Notes: a model not told the origin generated them from the letters alone. 64,000 nucleotides of DNA from Halomonas sp. Y3 (GCF_024137965.1 NZ_CP099975.1:930001-994000), one strand, 5' to 3'; shown: positions 27,991-37,417, counted from the stretch's first letter. Program-made: numbers and translations.

Positions 27991-30837
27991 ATGCAGACCA
28001 TGCAGACCACTCAGACCCCGAACCCCGAGACCTTTACCCTGACCCTGGACGGCGTCGAGGTGAGCGCCCGACCCGGCGAGACCCTCTGGCAGGTGGCCAA
28101 GCGTGCCGGCGAGACCATTCCCCACCTCTGCTTCAAGGACGCTCCGGGCTATCGGGCCGACGGAAACTGCCGCGCCTGCATGGTGGAGGTCGAGGGAGAG
28201 CGGGTGCTCGCCGCCAGCTGTATCCGCGAGGCGGCTCCCGGCATGGTGGTGAGGAGCGCCAGCTCCCCGCGCGCCCGCGAAGCGCGGGAGTCCGTCATGG
28301 AGCTGCTGCTCGCCGACCAGCCCGAGCGGGAGGCGAGCCCCGACCGCGCCAGCCACTTCTGGGCCATGGCCGAAGCGCTGGCCATCGACGCCGCGGCGGT
28401 GGGCGAGCGGCTGCCCGCCCGGGCGGAGCGCGCCGCGCCCACCGTTCACCATGTGCGCTCCCGAGAGGCGCAGCGCTTACAGGATGCCTCCCATACCGCG
28501 ATGAACGTCAACCTCGACGCCTGCATCGAGTGCGGGCTCTGCGTGCGCGCCTGCCGCGAGGTGCAGGGCAACGACGTCATCGGCCTGGCCCACCGCGGGG
28601 CGGCGGCGAAGATCGTCTTCGACTTCGACGACCCCATGGGGGAGAGCACCTGCGTGGCCTGCGGCGAGTGCGTCCAGGCCTGCCCCACCGGGGCGCTGAT
28701 GCCGGCGACCCTGATCGACGAGGCGGGCCGCGGCGCCCCCGCCGCGCCCGACCGCACCGTGGACTCCGTCTGTCCCTACTGCGGGGTGGGCTGCCAGCTC
28801 AGCTACCACGTCAAGGATGAGCAGATCCTCTTTGTCGAGGGCAGGGACGGCCCCGCCAACCAGGGGCGACTCTGCGTCAAGGGACGCTTTGGCTTCGACT
28901 ACCCCAACCATCCGGCGCGCCTCACCCGGCCGCTGATCCGCCGGGACGGCGTGGCCAAGGGGCTCGACCCCGACTTCGATCCGGTAAGGCCGCTCACCCA
29001 CTTCCGCGAGGCCAGCTGGGAGGAGGCGCTGGCGCTCGCCGCCCGCGGCCTCGTCGACCTCAAGTCGGCCCATGGCCCCGGGGCGCTGGCCGGCTTCGGC
29101 AGCGCCAAGTGCTCCAACGAGGAGGCCTGGCTCTTCCAGAAGCTGGTGCGCACGGGCTTCGGCTCCAACCACGTGGACCACTGCACCCGGCTCTGCCACG
29201 CCAGCTCGGTGGCCGCGCTGATGGAGTGCCTGGGCTCGGGAGCGGTGACGGCGTCGTTCATGCAGGCGCTCGAGGCGGATGTGGTGCTCCTCACCGGCTG
29301 CAATCCGGCGGTGAACCACCCGGTGGCGGCCACCTACTTCAAGCAGGCGGCGAGGGGCGGCACCCGGCTGATCATCCTCGACCCCCGCGGCCAGGCGCTG
29401 GACGCCTACGCCTGGCGCAGCCTGCGCTTCTCCCCCGGCGGCGACGTGGCGCTCTATAACGCCATGCTCAATGTGATCATCGACGAGGCGCTCTACGACC
29501 AGGCCTATATCGACGCCCATACCGAGGGCTTCGCGGCGCTCAGGCAAAGCGTGGTGGACATGACCCCCGAGGCGATGAGCGGCCTGTGCGGCGTGGCCCC
29601 CGAGACCATCCGCGAGATCGCTCGCGCCTACGCCACCGCCGAGCGGGCGATGATCTTCTGGGGCATGGGCATCTCCCAGCACGTCCACGGCACCGATAAC
29701 GCCCGCTGCCTCATCTCGCTGGCCCTGGCTTGCGGCCAGACCGGCCGACCCGGCACCGGCCTGCACCCGCTGCGCGGCCAGAACAACGTCCAGGGCGCCT
29801 CGGATGCGGGCCTGATCCCCATGGTGCTGCCCGACTACCAGCCGGTGGCCGACGCCCAGCTGCGCGCCGCCTTCGAGGAGCTCTGGGGCGCCGAACTCGA
29901 CCCCGAGCCCGGGCTCACCGTGGTGGAGATCATGGATGCCATCCTGGCCGGCCAGGTCCGCGGCATATATATCCTCGGCGAGAACCCGGCCATGTCCGAC
30001 CCGGACCTGAATCACGCCCGCCAGGCCCTGGCGGCCCTGGAGCACCTGGTGGTGCAGGATCTGTTCGTCACCGAGACCGCCCAGTTCGCCGATGTCATCC
30101 TGCCGGCCACCGCCTGGCCGGAGAAGGAGGGTACGGTCACCAATACCAACCGCCAGGTGCAGCTGGGCCGCGCCGCCGTGGCGCCGCCGGGAGAGGCCAA
30201 GCCCGACTGGTGGATCATCCAGGAGATCGCCCGGCGCTTCGGCCTGGCCTGGGACTACGCCCACCCGAGCGAGGTGTTCGCCGAGATGAAGCGCGGCATG
30301 CCCTCCCTGGACAACATCTCCTGGGAGCGCCTGGCGCGGGAGGGCTCGGTGACCTATCCCTGCCCCGCCGAGGACGCCCCGGGCCAGGACGTGGTCTTCA
30401 GCGACGCCTTCCCCCGGGCCGGCGGCCGGGCCAGGTTCGCCCCCACCCGGCCGCTGCCGCCGGACGAGCCCATCGACGCCGACTACCCTACGGTGCTGAC
30501 CACCGGGCGGCTGCTGGAGCACTGGCATACCGGCGCCATGACCCGCCGCGCCAGCGTGCTCGACGCCCTGGAGCCCGAGGCGACGGCCAGCCTCTCGCCG
30601 GGGGAGCTCAACCGCCTCGGGATGGCGCCGGGGGAGGCGATCACCATCGTCACCCGCCGCGGCGAGATCACCCTTGCGGCCCGCAGCGACCCGTGGATGC
30701 CCGACGGCATGGTCTTCGTGCCCTTCGCCTATGTGGAGGCGGCGGCCAACCTGCTGACCAACCCGGCCCTGGACCCCTTCGGCAAGATCCCCGAGTTCAA
30801 GTACGCCGCCTGCCGACTGTCGCGGGCTGCCCCCTGA
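27991..30837 (+). CDS. NAD-dependent formate dehydrogenase, molybdopterin catalytic (alpha) subunit
   Basis: Oxidises formate to CO2 at a bis-MGD molybdenum site and passes electrons to the fused flavin/FeS subunit. The 948-residue protein has an N-terminal [2Fe-2S] domain (CRACMVEVEG) and two [4Fe-4S] ferredoxin clusters (CIECGLCVRAC near 180, CVACGECVQAC near 223). A further [4Fe-4S] in CPYCGVGC is near 265, then the molybdopterin domain with the candidate Mo-ligand cysteine in AKCSNEEAW near 373. Start at ATG 27991 after GGGAGG; a second ATG is nine bases on. No fdsC, fdsD or fdhD follows. Its 3' end overlaps the opposing transporter by 41 bases. Confidence 0.92.
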   Translation: MQTMQTTQTPNPETFTLTLDGVEVSARPGETLWQVAKRAGETIPHLCFKDAPGYRADGNCRACMVEVEGERVLAASCIREAAPGMVVRSASSPRAREARESVMELLLADQPEREASPDRASHFWAMAEALAIDAAAVGERLPARAERAAPTVHHVRSREAQRLQDASHTAMNVNLDACIECGLCVRACREVQGNDVIGLAHRGAAAKIVFDFDDPMGESTCVACGECVQACPTGALMPATLIDEAGRGAPAAPDRTVDSVCPYCGVGCQLSYHVKDEQILFVEGRDGPANQGRLCVKGRFGFDYPNHPARLTRPLIRRDGVAKGLDPDFDPVRPLTHFREASWEEALALAARGLVDLKSAHGPGALAGFGSAKCSNEEAWLFQKLVRTGFGSNHVDHCTRLCHASSVAALMECLGSGAVTASFMQALEADVVLLTGCNPAVNHPVAATYFKQAARGGTRLIILDPRGQALDAYAWRSLRFSPGGDVALYNAMLNVIIDEALYDQAYIDAHTEGFAALRQSVVDMTPEAMSGLCGVAPETIREIARAYATAERAMIFWGMGISQHVHGTDNARCLISLALACGQTGRPGTGLHPLRGQNNVQGASDAGLIPMVLPDYQPVADAQLRAAFEELWGAELDPEPGLTVVEIMDAILAGQVRGIYILGENPAMSDPDLNHARQALAALEHLVVQDLFVTETAQFADVILPATAWPEKEGTVTNTNRQVQLGRAAVAPPGEAKPDWWIIQEIARRFGLAWDYAHPSEVFAEMKRGMPSLDNISWERLAREGSVTYPCPAEDAPGQDVVFSDAFPRAGGRARFAPTRPLPPDEPIDADYPTVLTTGRLLEHWHTGAMTRRASVLDALEPEATASLSPGELNRLGMAPGEAITIVTRRGEITLAARSDPWMPDGMVFVPFAYVEAAANLLTNPALDPFGKIPEFKYAACRLSRAAP

Positions 30838-31729
30838 CCACCAGCACCACCCCGGTGATGGCGACGGCCATGCCGACAAGCGAGATGGGCGGCAGGGCCT
30901 CGTCGAAGAGCCACCAGGCCTGCAGGGCGGTCACCGGCGGCACCAGGTAGAAGAGGCTCGCCACCCGGGAGGCCTCGCCGCGCCGGATCAGCGCCATCAG
31001 CAGCAGGATGGCGGCGATCGACAGCACCAGCACCAGCCAGCCCAGGGTGAGGGCGAAGGTGGGGGTCCAGGTCACGCTGCGCTCCTCGAAGAGCAGGGCG
31101 CCGAGCCCCAGCACCGCCCCCGCCGCCAGGTACTGCACCACGGTGCCGGAGAGCAGCGGCATGCCGGTGCAGTGGCGCTTCTGGTAGAGGGTGCCGCCGG
31201 AGATGCCGGCCAGGGCCACCAGGATGGCCAGCAGGGCGCCGGCGCCGAAGCCCTGGAAGAGCGCCTCGCCCGGGTCCAGCTTGCCGCCCAGCACCAGGGC
31301 CACGCCCACCAGGCCCAGCACCAGCCCCAGCCACTGGCGGCCGCCCAGCCGCTCGCCCAGCAGGGGGCCGGCCAGCGCCGCGGTGAGCAGCGGCTGTAGC
31401 CCCACCAGCAGCGAGGCGAGCCCCGCCGGCATGCCCAGGTAGATGCCGTAGAAGACCCCGCCCAGGTAGGCGCCGTGGACCAGCAGGCCGGAGATGGCGA
31501 TATGGCCCCAGAGCCGGGCGCCCCGGGGCCACTCCCCGGAGAGCCAGTGGGCCAGGGGTACCAGCAGTGCCAGGGTCAGCGCGAAGCGGATGAACAGGAA
31601 GGTGAAGGGCTCGGCGTAGGGCAGGCCGAACTTGGCACCGATGAAGCCGGTGCTCCACAGCACGACGAACAGCAGCGGCATGGCGGCGAGCCACAGGCCG
31701 GCGGCACGGGAAGCAGGAGCGGGGGGCAT
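30797..31729 (-). CDS. EamA/DMT-family transporter
   Basis: Ten-helix drug/metabolite transporter, 310 residues, with the two EamA repeats (about 12-145 and 160-300). The typical first-helix motif VVLWSTGFIGAKFG is near residue 22 and the second-repeat start is GALLAILVALAGISGGTLYQKR. Substrates of this family are usually amino acids or metabolites being exported; this one cannot be assigned. Its last 41 bases overlap the formate dehydrogenase gene on the opposite strand. Confidence 0.88.
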   Translation of the reverse strand: MPPAPASRAAGLWLAAMPLLFVVLWSTGFIGAKFGLPYAEPFTFLFIRFALTLALLVPLAHWLSGEWPRGARLWGHIAISGLLVHGAYLGGVFYGIYLGMPAGLASLLVGLQPLLTAALAGPLLGERLGGRQWLGLVLGLVGVALVLGGKLDPGEALFQGFGAGALLAILVALAGISGGTLYQKRHCTGMPLLSGTVVQYLAAGAVLGLGALLFEERSVTWTPTFALTLGWLVLVLSIAAILLLMALIRRGEASRVASLFYLVPPVTALQAWWLFDEALPPISLVGMAVAITGVVLVVRGQPATVGRRRT

Positions 31730-32037
31730 CTGGAACGTCCATGTCAGTTAAAAGGGGAGCCACTGACCATACTGCGCCGCTCGAGTTTCGCCTAGCCCCC
31801 GGCAGGCTGCCGGAGGCTCTCCCGGGGAATGAATGTTATTCCCATTCGCCGGCGATGCCTCGAAGCCGCCCATGCCGGGCCTGATGGCGAAGCGATGACT
31901 CAGGGTGTCGCTTTTTAGGTACGAATGTAACGCTGGGCGCACTTCATGTTTCCAGCTATTACAAGAAAATTGTGAACGCGAGGCACTCATCGCCGTCACA
32001 CTCCCCACATACACGCAACGCCCCTCTGGAGGTATTC
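31730..32037 (+). other. Intergenic region upstream of the DUF4168 gene
   Basis: The 308 bases hold no gene. Visible structure: a CCGGCAG-g-CTGCCGG inverted repeat near 31799-31813 and a perfect stem GGGAAT-gaatgtt-ATTCCC (31825-31843). An AT-richer stretch at 31905-31975 probably holds the promoter of the next gene, although no hexamer pair stands out. Confidence 0.4.
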
Positions 32038-32421
32038 ATGAAACGGATGACTGCTCTGTTCTCTGCCGCCCTGCTCAGCGCCGGCCTGATGTCCGCCACC
32101 GCCCACGCCCAGCAGGATCCGGCGGCCGCCCCCGAGCAGCCCCAGGCCGCTGCCCCGGCCATGGACTTCTCCGATGAGCAGCTCCAGCAGTTTGCCGACG
32201 CCTCCCAGGAGATCGCCGTGATCTCCCAGGAGTATACCGAGCGCCTGCACGCCGCCGAGGACGAAGCCTCCCAGCAGGAGGTGCGCATGGAAGCCAACGA
32301 CAAGATGGTCGAAGTGGTCGAGGAGAGCGGTCTCGACGTGGATACCTTCAACGCCATCGGCCAGGCGATCCAGCAGGATCCCGAGCTGATGCAGCGCGTC
32401 CAGGAGATGGCCCAGTCATAA
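32038..32421 (+). CDS. DUF4168 family exported protein
   Basis: Small secreted or periplasmic protein of 127 residues, with a signal peptide (MKRMTALFSAALLSAGLMSATAHAQ), a Pro/Ala/Gln-rich spacer, then a helical DUF4168 domain (about 42-125: MDFSDEQLQQFADASQEIAVISQEY). The function of DUF4168 is unknown. The start is preceded by CTGGAGG; an upstream in-frame ATG at 31972 would disrupt the signal peptide. Monocistronic, with a hairpin after it. Confidence 0.85.
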   Translation: MKRMTALFSAALLSAGLMSATAHAQQDPAAAPEQPQAAAPAMDFSDEQLQQFADASQEIAVISQEYTERLHAAEDEASQQEVRMEANDKMVEVVEESGLDVDTFNAIGQAIQQDPELMQRVQEMAQS

Positions 32422-32460
32422 GGCTGCGCCCTTCCTGAAGCCGACTCCCATCGGCAGCCG

Positions 32461-32490
32461 AGACGGCCACCCTCCGGGGTGGCCGTCTTC
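32461..32490 (+). terminator. Hairpin terminator after the DUF4168 gene
   Basis: AGACGGCCACCC paired with GGGTGGCCGTCT around a short loop, followed by only a weak T-run. A Rho-independent stop is likely but not perfect. Confidence 0.65.
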
Positions 32491-32579
32491 GTGTGGGCGC
32501 CTGCCCGCCATACGCTTTACAGCGCCCCGGCGAACTCCCAGACTTGGCGTGACGATACCGCCAGAGGGGAGCGTGACGC

Positions 32580-34502
32580 ATGGAAGTCGAACTGCTGGAA
32601 ATTCGCCAGCACATGGGGCGCTTCCCGCCCTTTGATGCGCTCTCCGACGAGCTCCTCGACGAGATCGCCGGCCAGGTCGAGGTCGCCTACTTCCAGGCCG
32701 GCAGCGACATCCTGCTGCTCGACCAGGAGATCCACGAGCTGGGCTATATCCGCAGCGGCGCCGTGGAGGTCTATCGCCGCAATGGCGAGCTCTACGACCG
32801 CCGCGGTGAGGGCGACATCTTCGGTCACTTCAGCCTGCTGCGAAATCACCGGGTCCGCTATCCCGTGCGGGCTCTCGAGGACACCCTGGTCTACTTCCTC
32901 CCCGATGCGCTTTTCCAGCGTCTCTGCGAGGAGGATGAGCACTTCGCCGACTTCGTGGAGCTCGAGCGGCCACGCCTCGAGTCGGTGGTGGAGCATCAGA
33001 AGAAGCAGAACGACATGATGATCACCCGGGTGCGCAAGCTGCTGACCCGCTACCCGGTGATGGTGGAGGCGAGCACCACGGTCCAGCAGGCCGCTCGCCA
33101 GATCAGCGACTCCGGCGCCTCGGCGGTGCTGGTGCTCGACGCCCCCGGCGACAACCCCCGCTACACCTTCCGGGACAGCGAGGAGCGCGCCTGGCAGGTG
33201 TGCGGCATCCTCACCGACAGCGACTTCCGGCGCATGATCGCCGAGGGTCGCGGCCCCGAGACGCCGGTGGGGGAGGTGGTCGGCCACCACCTGGTGGCGA
33301 TCCAGTCCGACGAGTCGGTGCACGAGGCGATGCTCACCATGCTGCGCAACAATATCCACCACCTCCCGGTGGTGTATCGGCGCCATCCGGTGGGCATCGT
33401 GCACCTCTCGGACATCATTCGCTACGAGACCCACTCCAGCCTCTACCTGGTCAGCAACATCTTCAACCAGTCCTCGGCGGAGGGGCTCGCCCGGCTCGCC
33501 CCGGACGTGCGCGCCGCCTTCGTGCGCATGGTGGAGGATGGCGCCGACTCGCGGATGATCGGCTCGGCGCTCTCCACCATCGGGCGCAGCTTCACCCGCC
33601 GCCTGCTGGAGCTGGCCGAAGAGGCCCTGGGCCCGCCGCCGGTGCCCTACTGTTTCATGGCCATGGGCTCCATGGCGCGCAACGAGCAGTCCATCGTCAC
33701 CGACCAGGACAACGCCCTGGTGCTGGATGACGCCTTCGACCCCGAGCTCCACGACGCCTACTTCCTGGAGATGGCGAAGATCGTCAGCGACGGGCTGCAC
33801 GCCTGCGGCTACACCTACTGCACCGGCGATATCATGGCCACCAACCCGCGCTGGCGGCAGCCGCTGTCGGTGTGGAAGGGCTATTTCCTGGACTGGATTC
33901 GAGACCCCACCCCGGAGCGGCTGCTGCACAGCTCGATCTTCTTCGACCTGGATGTCGTCCACGGCGAGAACGTCTTCGTCGAGCAGCTCCAGGACCTGGT
34001 GGCCGAGCAGGCGCCCCAAAGCCCGCTCTTTCTGGCCGCCATGGCCCGCAACGCCCTGAACCGCACGCCGCCGCTGGGGGTCTTTCGCACCTTCGTGATG
34101 GAGAAAGACGGCAAGCAGAACAACACCATCAATATCAAGCGTCGGGGGACCGCGCCTCTCACCGACCTGATCCGCGTTCACGCCCTGGCCTGCGGCTCTC
34201 GGGCCCAGAACAGCTTCGAGCGCCTCGACGATATCGGTCGTACCCAGCTGCTGGCGCCGGGGGTCAGCGAGAAGCTGCGTCACGCGCTGGAGTTTCTCTC
34301 CATGGTGCGCATTCGCCACCAGGCCTACGATCTGCAGCAGGAGCGTACCCCCGATAACAATATCGAGCCGGAAAACGTCGGCGACACCGAGCGCCATACC
34401 CTCAAGGATGCCTTCCAGGTGCTCAGCAACGCCCAGAAGTTTCTCAAGTTCCGCTACCCGGTCCCTTCCGGAGCGGCGCGCCGCTCGCGGGGTAGCCGGT
34501 GA
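32580..34502 (+). CDS. Cyclic-nucleotide-binding/CBS/DUF294 nucleotidyltransferase-like protein
   Basis: A 640-residue multidomain regulator with a cNMP-binding domain (about 15-130, GDIFGHFSLLRNHRVRYPVRA) and two CBS repeats (about 155-285, GILTDSDFRRMI and NNIHHLPVVYRRHPVGIV). A DUF294 nucleotidyltransferase-like domain (about 320-450, MAMGSMARNEQSIVTDQDNALV, which resembles the GlnD/PII-uridylyltransferase active site) and a DUF294_C helical domain follow. Members are soluble signalling proteins whose target is unclear. Its stop overlaps the GTG start of an exonuclease gene, so the two form a unit. Confidence 0.9.
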   Translation: MEVELLEIRQHMGRFPPFDALSDELLDEIAGQVEVAYFQAGSDILLLDQEIHELGYIRSGAVEVYRRNGELYDRRGEGDIFGHFSLLRNHRVRYPVRALEDTLVYFLPDALFQRLCEEDEHFADFVELERPRLESVVEHQKKQNDMMITRVRKLLTRYPVMVEASTTVQQAARQISDSGASAVLVLDAPGDNPRYTFRDSEERAWQVCGILTDSDFRRMIAEGRGPETPVGEVVGHHLVAIQSDESVHEAMLTMLRNNIHHLPVVYRRHPVGIVHLSDIIRYETHSSLYLVSNIFNQSSAEGLARLAPDVRAAFVRMVEDGADSRMIGSALSTIGRSFTRRLLELAEEALGPPPVPYCFMAMGSMARNEQSIVTDQDNALVLDDAFDPELHDAYFLEMAKIVSDGLHACGYTYCTGDIMATNPRWRQPLSVWKGYFLDWIRDPTPERLLHSSIFFDLDVVHGENVFVEQLQDLVAEQAPQSPLFLAAMARNALNRTPPLGVFRTFVMEKDGKQNNTINIKRRGTAPLTDLIRVHALACGSRAQNSFERLDDIGRTQLLAPGVSEKLRHALEFLSMVRIRHQAYDLQQERTPDNNIEPENVGDTERHTLKDAFQVLSNAQKFLKFRYPVPSGAARRSRGSR

Positions 34503-35224
34503 TTCGGCTGCCGGGCGCGGCGCGCCGGCAGGCGCCCGGCTGGCCCGAGTACCTGGCCGATCGGGCCGCCCGGGTCCAGCATCCGCTGCTCAAGGCCTAT
34601 TGCGCCGCGGGCTGTCCCGACCCGGCCACCCCCATCGCCGAGGTGCCGATGGCGGCCCTGGATATCGAGACCACCGGGCTCGACCCCCGGCGCCACGCCA
34701 TCGTCAGCGTCGGCGTGGTGCCCTTTACCCTGGCGCGCATTCCGCTGCGCGAGCGGCGCTACTGGGTGCTCAAGCCGGCTCGCGAGCTCACCGAGACCTC
34801 GGTGACCCTGCACCATATCACCCACGCCGAGGTGGAGCGGGCTCCGGACCTCGCCGAGGTGCTCCCCGAGCTGCTGGAGGTGCTGAAGGGGCGCGTCGCC
34901 GTGGTGCACTACCGTCAGATCGAGCGGCCCTTCCTCGACAGCGGCATCCAGGCCCGGCTGGGGGAGGGGCTGCGCTTCCCGATGATCGACACCATGTCCC
35001 TGGAGGCGCGCCTCCATCGCCAGTCGCTCTGGGCGCGCTTTCGCCGCTGGCTGGGCCGTCCGCCGGTCTCCATCCGCCTGCACAACAGCCGTGAGCGCTA
35101 CGGCCTGCCTGCCTATCAGGGCCACCACGCCCTGGTCGACGCCCTGGCCACTGCCGAGCTGCTCCAGGCCCAGGTGGCCAGCCGCTACTCGCCCCAGACC
35201 CCGGTGGGTGAGCTCTGGAGCTGA
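34499..35224 (+). CDS. DnaQ-like 3'-5' exonuclease
   Basis: DEDDh exonuclease of the polymerase III epsilon fold, 241 residues. Exo I is MAALDIETTGLDPRRHAIVS near residue 51, exo II lies around HYRQIERPFLDS near 139, and the exo III histidine motif YQGHHALVDALATAELL is near 205. It starts with GTG inside the stop of the DUF294 gene (GTGA), so translation is probably coupled. This pairing recurs in gammaproteobacteria; the biological role is not defined. Confidence 0.88.
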   Translation: MIRLPGAARRQAPGWPEYLADRAARVQHPLLKAYCAAGCPDPATPIAEVPMAALDIETTGLDPRRHAIVSVGVVPFTLARIPLRERRYWVLKPARELTETSVTLHHITHAEVERAPDLAEVLPELLEVLKGRVAVVHYRQIERPFLDSGIQARLGEGLRFPMIDTMSLEARLHRQSLWARFRRWLGRPPVSIRLHNSRERYGLPAYQGHHALVDALATAELLQAQVASRYSPQTPVGELWS

Positions 35225-35230
35225 ACGCGA

Positions 35231-35254
35231 AAAGGCGACCCGAAGGTCGCCTTT
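35231..35254. terminator. Bidirectional hairpin between convergent genes
   Basis: AAAGGCGACC-cgaa-GGTCGCCTTT is a perfect 10-bp stem with A- and T-rich ends, placed between the exonuclease stop and the BCCT transporter stop. Confidence 0.85.
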
Positions 35255-35281
35255 CCACTTTCACGCCGGCTTCGCTTGCCC

Positions 35282-36928
35282 TTACCTGACGCGAGGCTCG
35301 CTCATCAGTCCCTTGATGATGGCGTAGCAGCCCACCAGCAGGACCAAGGTAAAGGGCAGGCCGGTGGAGATCACCGCCGCTTGCAGCGCCGCCAGGCCGC
35401 CGCCGATCAGCAGGCCGATGGCGATGGCCCCCTCGATGATGGCCCAGAAGATGCGCTGGGGCTTGGGTGCGTCCACCTTGCCGCCGGCGGTGATGGAGTC
35501 GATCACCAGCGACCCGGAGTCTGAGGAGGTGATGAAGAACACGATTACCAGCACGATGGCGATGAAGGAGGTGATCTCGGTGAGCGGCAGGCCGGCGAGC
35601 ATCACGAAGAGCGCATCCGCCTCGCCCTCGAAGGTGCCGGCCAGCAGCTGGCTGATGCCAGAGCTGCCGAAGGAGGTCATCCACAGTACCGAGACCAGCG
35701 ACGGCACCAGCAACACGGCGATCAGGAACTCGCGCACGGTACGCCCGCGGGAGACCCGGGCGATGAACATGCCGACGAAGGGCGACCAGGAGATCCACCA
35801 GGCCCAGTAGAAGGCGGTCCACCCCTGGCTGAAGTTGGCATCCTCGCGGCCGAAGGGGTTGGAGAGTGCCGGCAGGTAGGTGAGGTAGTGGCCCAGGTTC
35901 TTGAAGAAGCCGGTAGCGATCATCAGCGTCGGACCGACGATGATCACGAAGGCCAGCAGCAGGAAGGCCAGGCCCATGTTGAGCTGGGAGAGGCGCTGTA
36001 CGCCCTTGTCCACCCCGAGAGTAATGGAGCCGATGGCCACGATGGTGATGGCCACGATCAGCAGCACCATGGTGACGTTGGTGTCGGGAATGCCGAACAG
36101 GTCGTTCAAGCCGTTGGTGGCCTGCTGGGCGCCCAGGCCCAAGGAGGTGGCCAGGCCGAACAGGGTGGCAAATACCGCCAGGATATCGATCACATGCCCC
36201 GGCCAGCCCCAGACGCGCTCACCCAGAATCGGGTAGAAGATCGAGCGCATGGTGAGCGGCAGGCCCTTGTTGAAGGAGAAGATCGCCAGCGACAGCGCCA
36301 CCACGGCGTAGATGCCCCAGGGGTGCAGGCCCCAGTGGAAGATGGTGGCGGCCATGCCCAGCGCCAGGGCGCCGGCCTCGTCGCCCTCGGCGGCACCAAG
36401 GGGGGCCCAATCGGTGCGCGCGCCGTTCTCGGTGCTGATGCCGCCGAGCGCCGCCTGGAAGTGGTCCATGGGCTCGGAGACGCCGAAGTACATCAGGCCG
36501 ATGCCCATGCCGGCGGCGAACAGCATCGCGAACCAGCCCGCGTAGCTGAAGTCCGGCTTGGCGTCCATGCCGCCGATGCGCACCTTCCCCAGGGGCGTGA
36601 AGATCAGCACGACCGACAGCAGCACGAAGATGTTGGCGGCCAGCAGGAAGAACCAGGCCATGTTGCCGGTCAGGAAGGAGAAGGTGGCGCTGAAGAGCGG
36701 CGCGACCTGCTCCTGCAGAGCCAGGGTGATGATCACGAAGAACAGCACCACGATGGAGGAGACCGCGAAGACCTTGCCGTGCAGGTCCACGTCGATCCCC
36801 ATGGGCGAGGCGGAAATATTGTCCTGACCGATCACGTAGTCGGTGTCGATCAGGTTGGCGGCCCCCTCCGGGGCCGGTATGCCTTCGGAAGCCTCCGGCT
36901 TCCCGTTGGCATTCTCGTTATCAGCCAT
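35282..36928 (-). CDS. BCCT-family betaine/choline/carnitine transporter
   Basis: Twelve-helix osmolyte symporter, 548 residues. The glycine-rich FAAGMGIGLMYFGVSEPMDHF segment near residue 130 matches the Na+-coupled betaine carriers. The Trp-rich binding segment WTAFYWAWWISWSPFVGMFIARVSRGRT near 355 is the BCCT signature. The acidic 40-residue N-terminus may be a regulatory tail. A universal stress gene lies 60 bases upstream in the same direction, suggesting an osmotic-stress unit. The exact substrate is not certain; glycine betaine is most likely. Confidence 0.92.
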   Translation of the reverse strand: MADNENANGKPEASEGIPAPEGAANLIDTDYVIGQDNISASPMGIDVDLHGKVFAVSSIVVLFFVIITLALQEQVAPLFSATFSFLTGNMAWFFLLAANIFVLLSVVLIFTPLGKVRIGGMDAKPDFSYAGWFAMLFAAGMGIGLMYFGVSEPMDHFQAALGGISTENGARTDWAPLGAAEGDEAGALALGMAATIFHWGLHPWGIYAVVALSLAIFSFNKGLPLTMRSIFYPILGERVWGWPGHVIDILAVFATLFGLATSLGLGAQQATNGLNDLFGIPDTNVTMVLLIVAITIVAIGSITLGVDKGVQRLSQLNMGLAFLLLAFVIIVGPTLMIATGFFKNLGHYLTYLPALSNPFGREDANFSQGWTAFYWAWWISWSPFVGMFIARVSRGRTVREFLIAVLLVPSLVSVLWMTSFGSSGISQLLAGTFEGEADALFVMLAGLPLTEITSFIAIVLVIVFFITSSDSGSLVIDSITAGGKVDAPKPQRIFWAIIEGAIAIGLLIGGGLAALQAAVISTGLPFTLVLLVGCYAIIKGLMSEPRVR

Positions 36929-36988
36929 AACGGCTATCTCCCTTGGGTGGTCTCTGGTTTGCTCGAGTGGCGAATCCGCTCCGGCGGC

Positions 36989-37417
36989 TCAGCCCTTGCG
37001 GGGCCGCACCAGGAATACCGACACATCGGTATGCGTCGCCACCTTGCCGCCGTGGGACGGCATGATCACGTCGATATGCTTCGGCAGGTGGGTGGGCATC
37101 ACCACCAGGTCGGCGCCGACCTCATCGATGGCCTTGACGAGGTCCCTGTCGAGGTCGGCCACGGGGTCCGGGCTTGCGATGGTGTGGGTGCTGACCGGCT
37201 GGCCATGGACCGCAGCGCGCTTCTGGGCAAAGGCCTCGAGCTTGCGGGTGAACTCCTCGGGGGTCCGGGCCACGCTGCTCGGCGTGGTGGAGGTGACCCC
37301 GACGTAGCACACTTCGGCATCGTAGTGGCGGGCCAGGTCCGCCACGGTCTCCAGGGTGGGCTCGATCACCTCGATATGGGCGAGGTCGATCGGCACCATG
37401 ATCTTTCTGTACATCAC
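36989..37417 (-). CDS. Universal stress protein UspA family
   Basis: A 142-residue UspA-fold protein beginning MMYRKIMVPIDLAHIEVI and ending GKVATHTDVSVFLVRPRKG. The ATP-binding glycine loop (G-2x-G-9x-G) is not clearly kept: the corresponding segment reads MPTHLPKHIDVIMPSHGG. It lies directly upstream of the BCCT osmolyte transporter. In Halomonas elongata a Usp protein, TeaD, regulates the ectoine transporter TeaABC; a similar role here is inference. Start may be either of two adjacent ATGs. Confidence 0.88.
   Translation of the reverse strand: MMYRKIMVPIDLAHIEVIEPTLETVADLARHYDAEVCYVGVTSTTPSSVARTPEEFTRKLEAFAQKRAAVHGQPVSTHTIASPDPVADLDRDLVKAIDEVGADLVVMPTHLPKHIDVIMPSHGGKVATHTDVSVFLVRPRKG

Noticed and set aside
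28477..30879. 800-codon open frame antisense to the formate dehydrogenase catalytic gene
   Set aside because: High-GC shadow frame: no family motifs, Gly/Gln/His/Arg-heavy composition, and the sense frame is an unmistakable FdsA-type protein.
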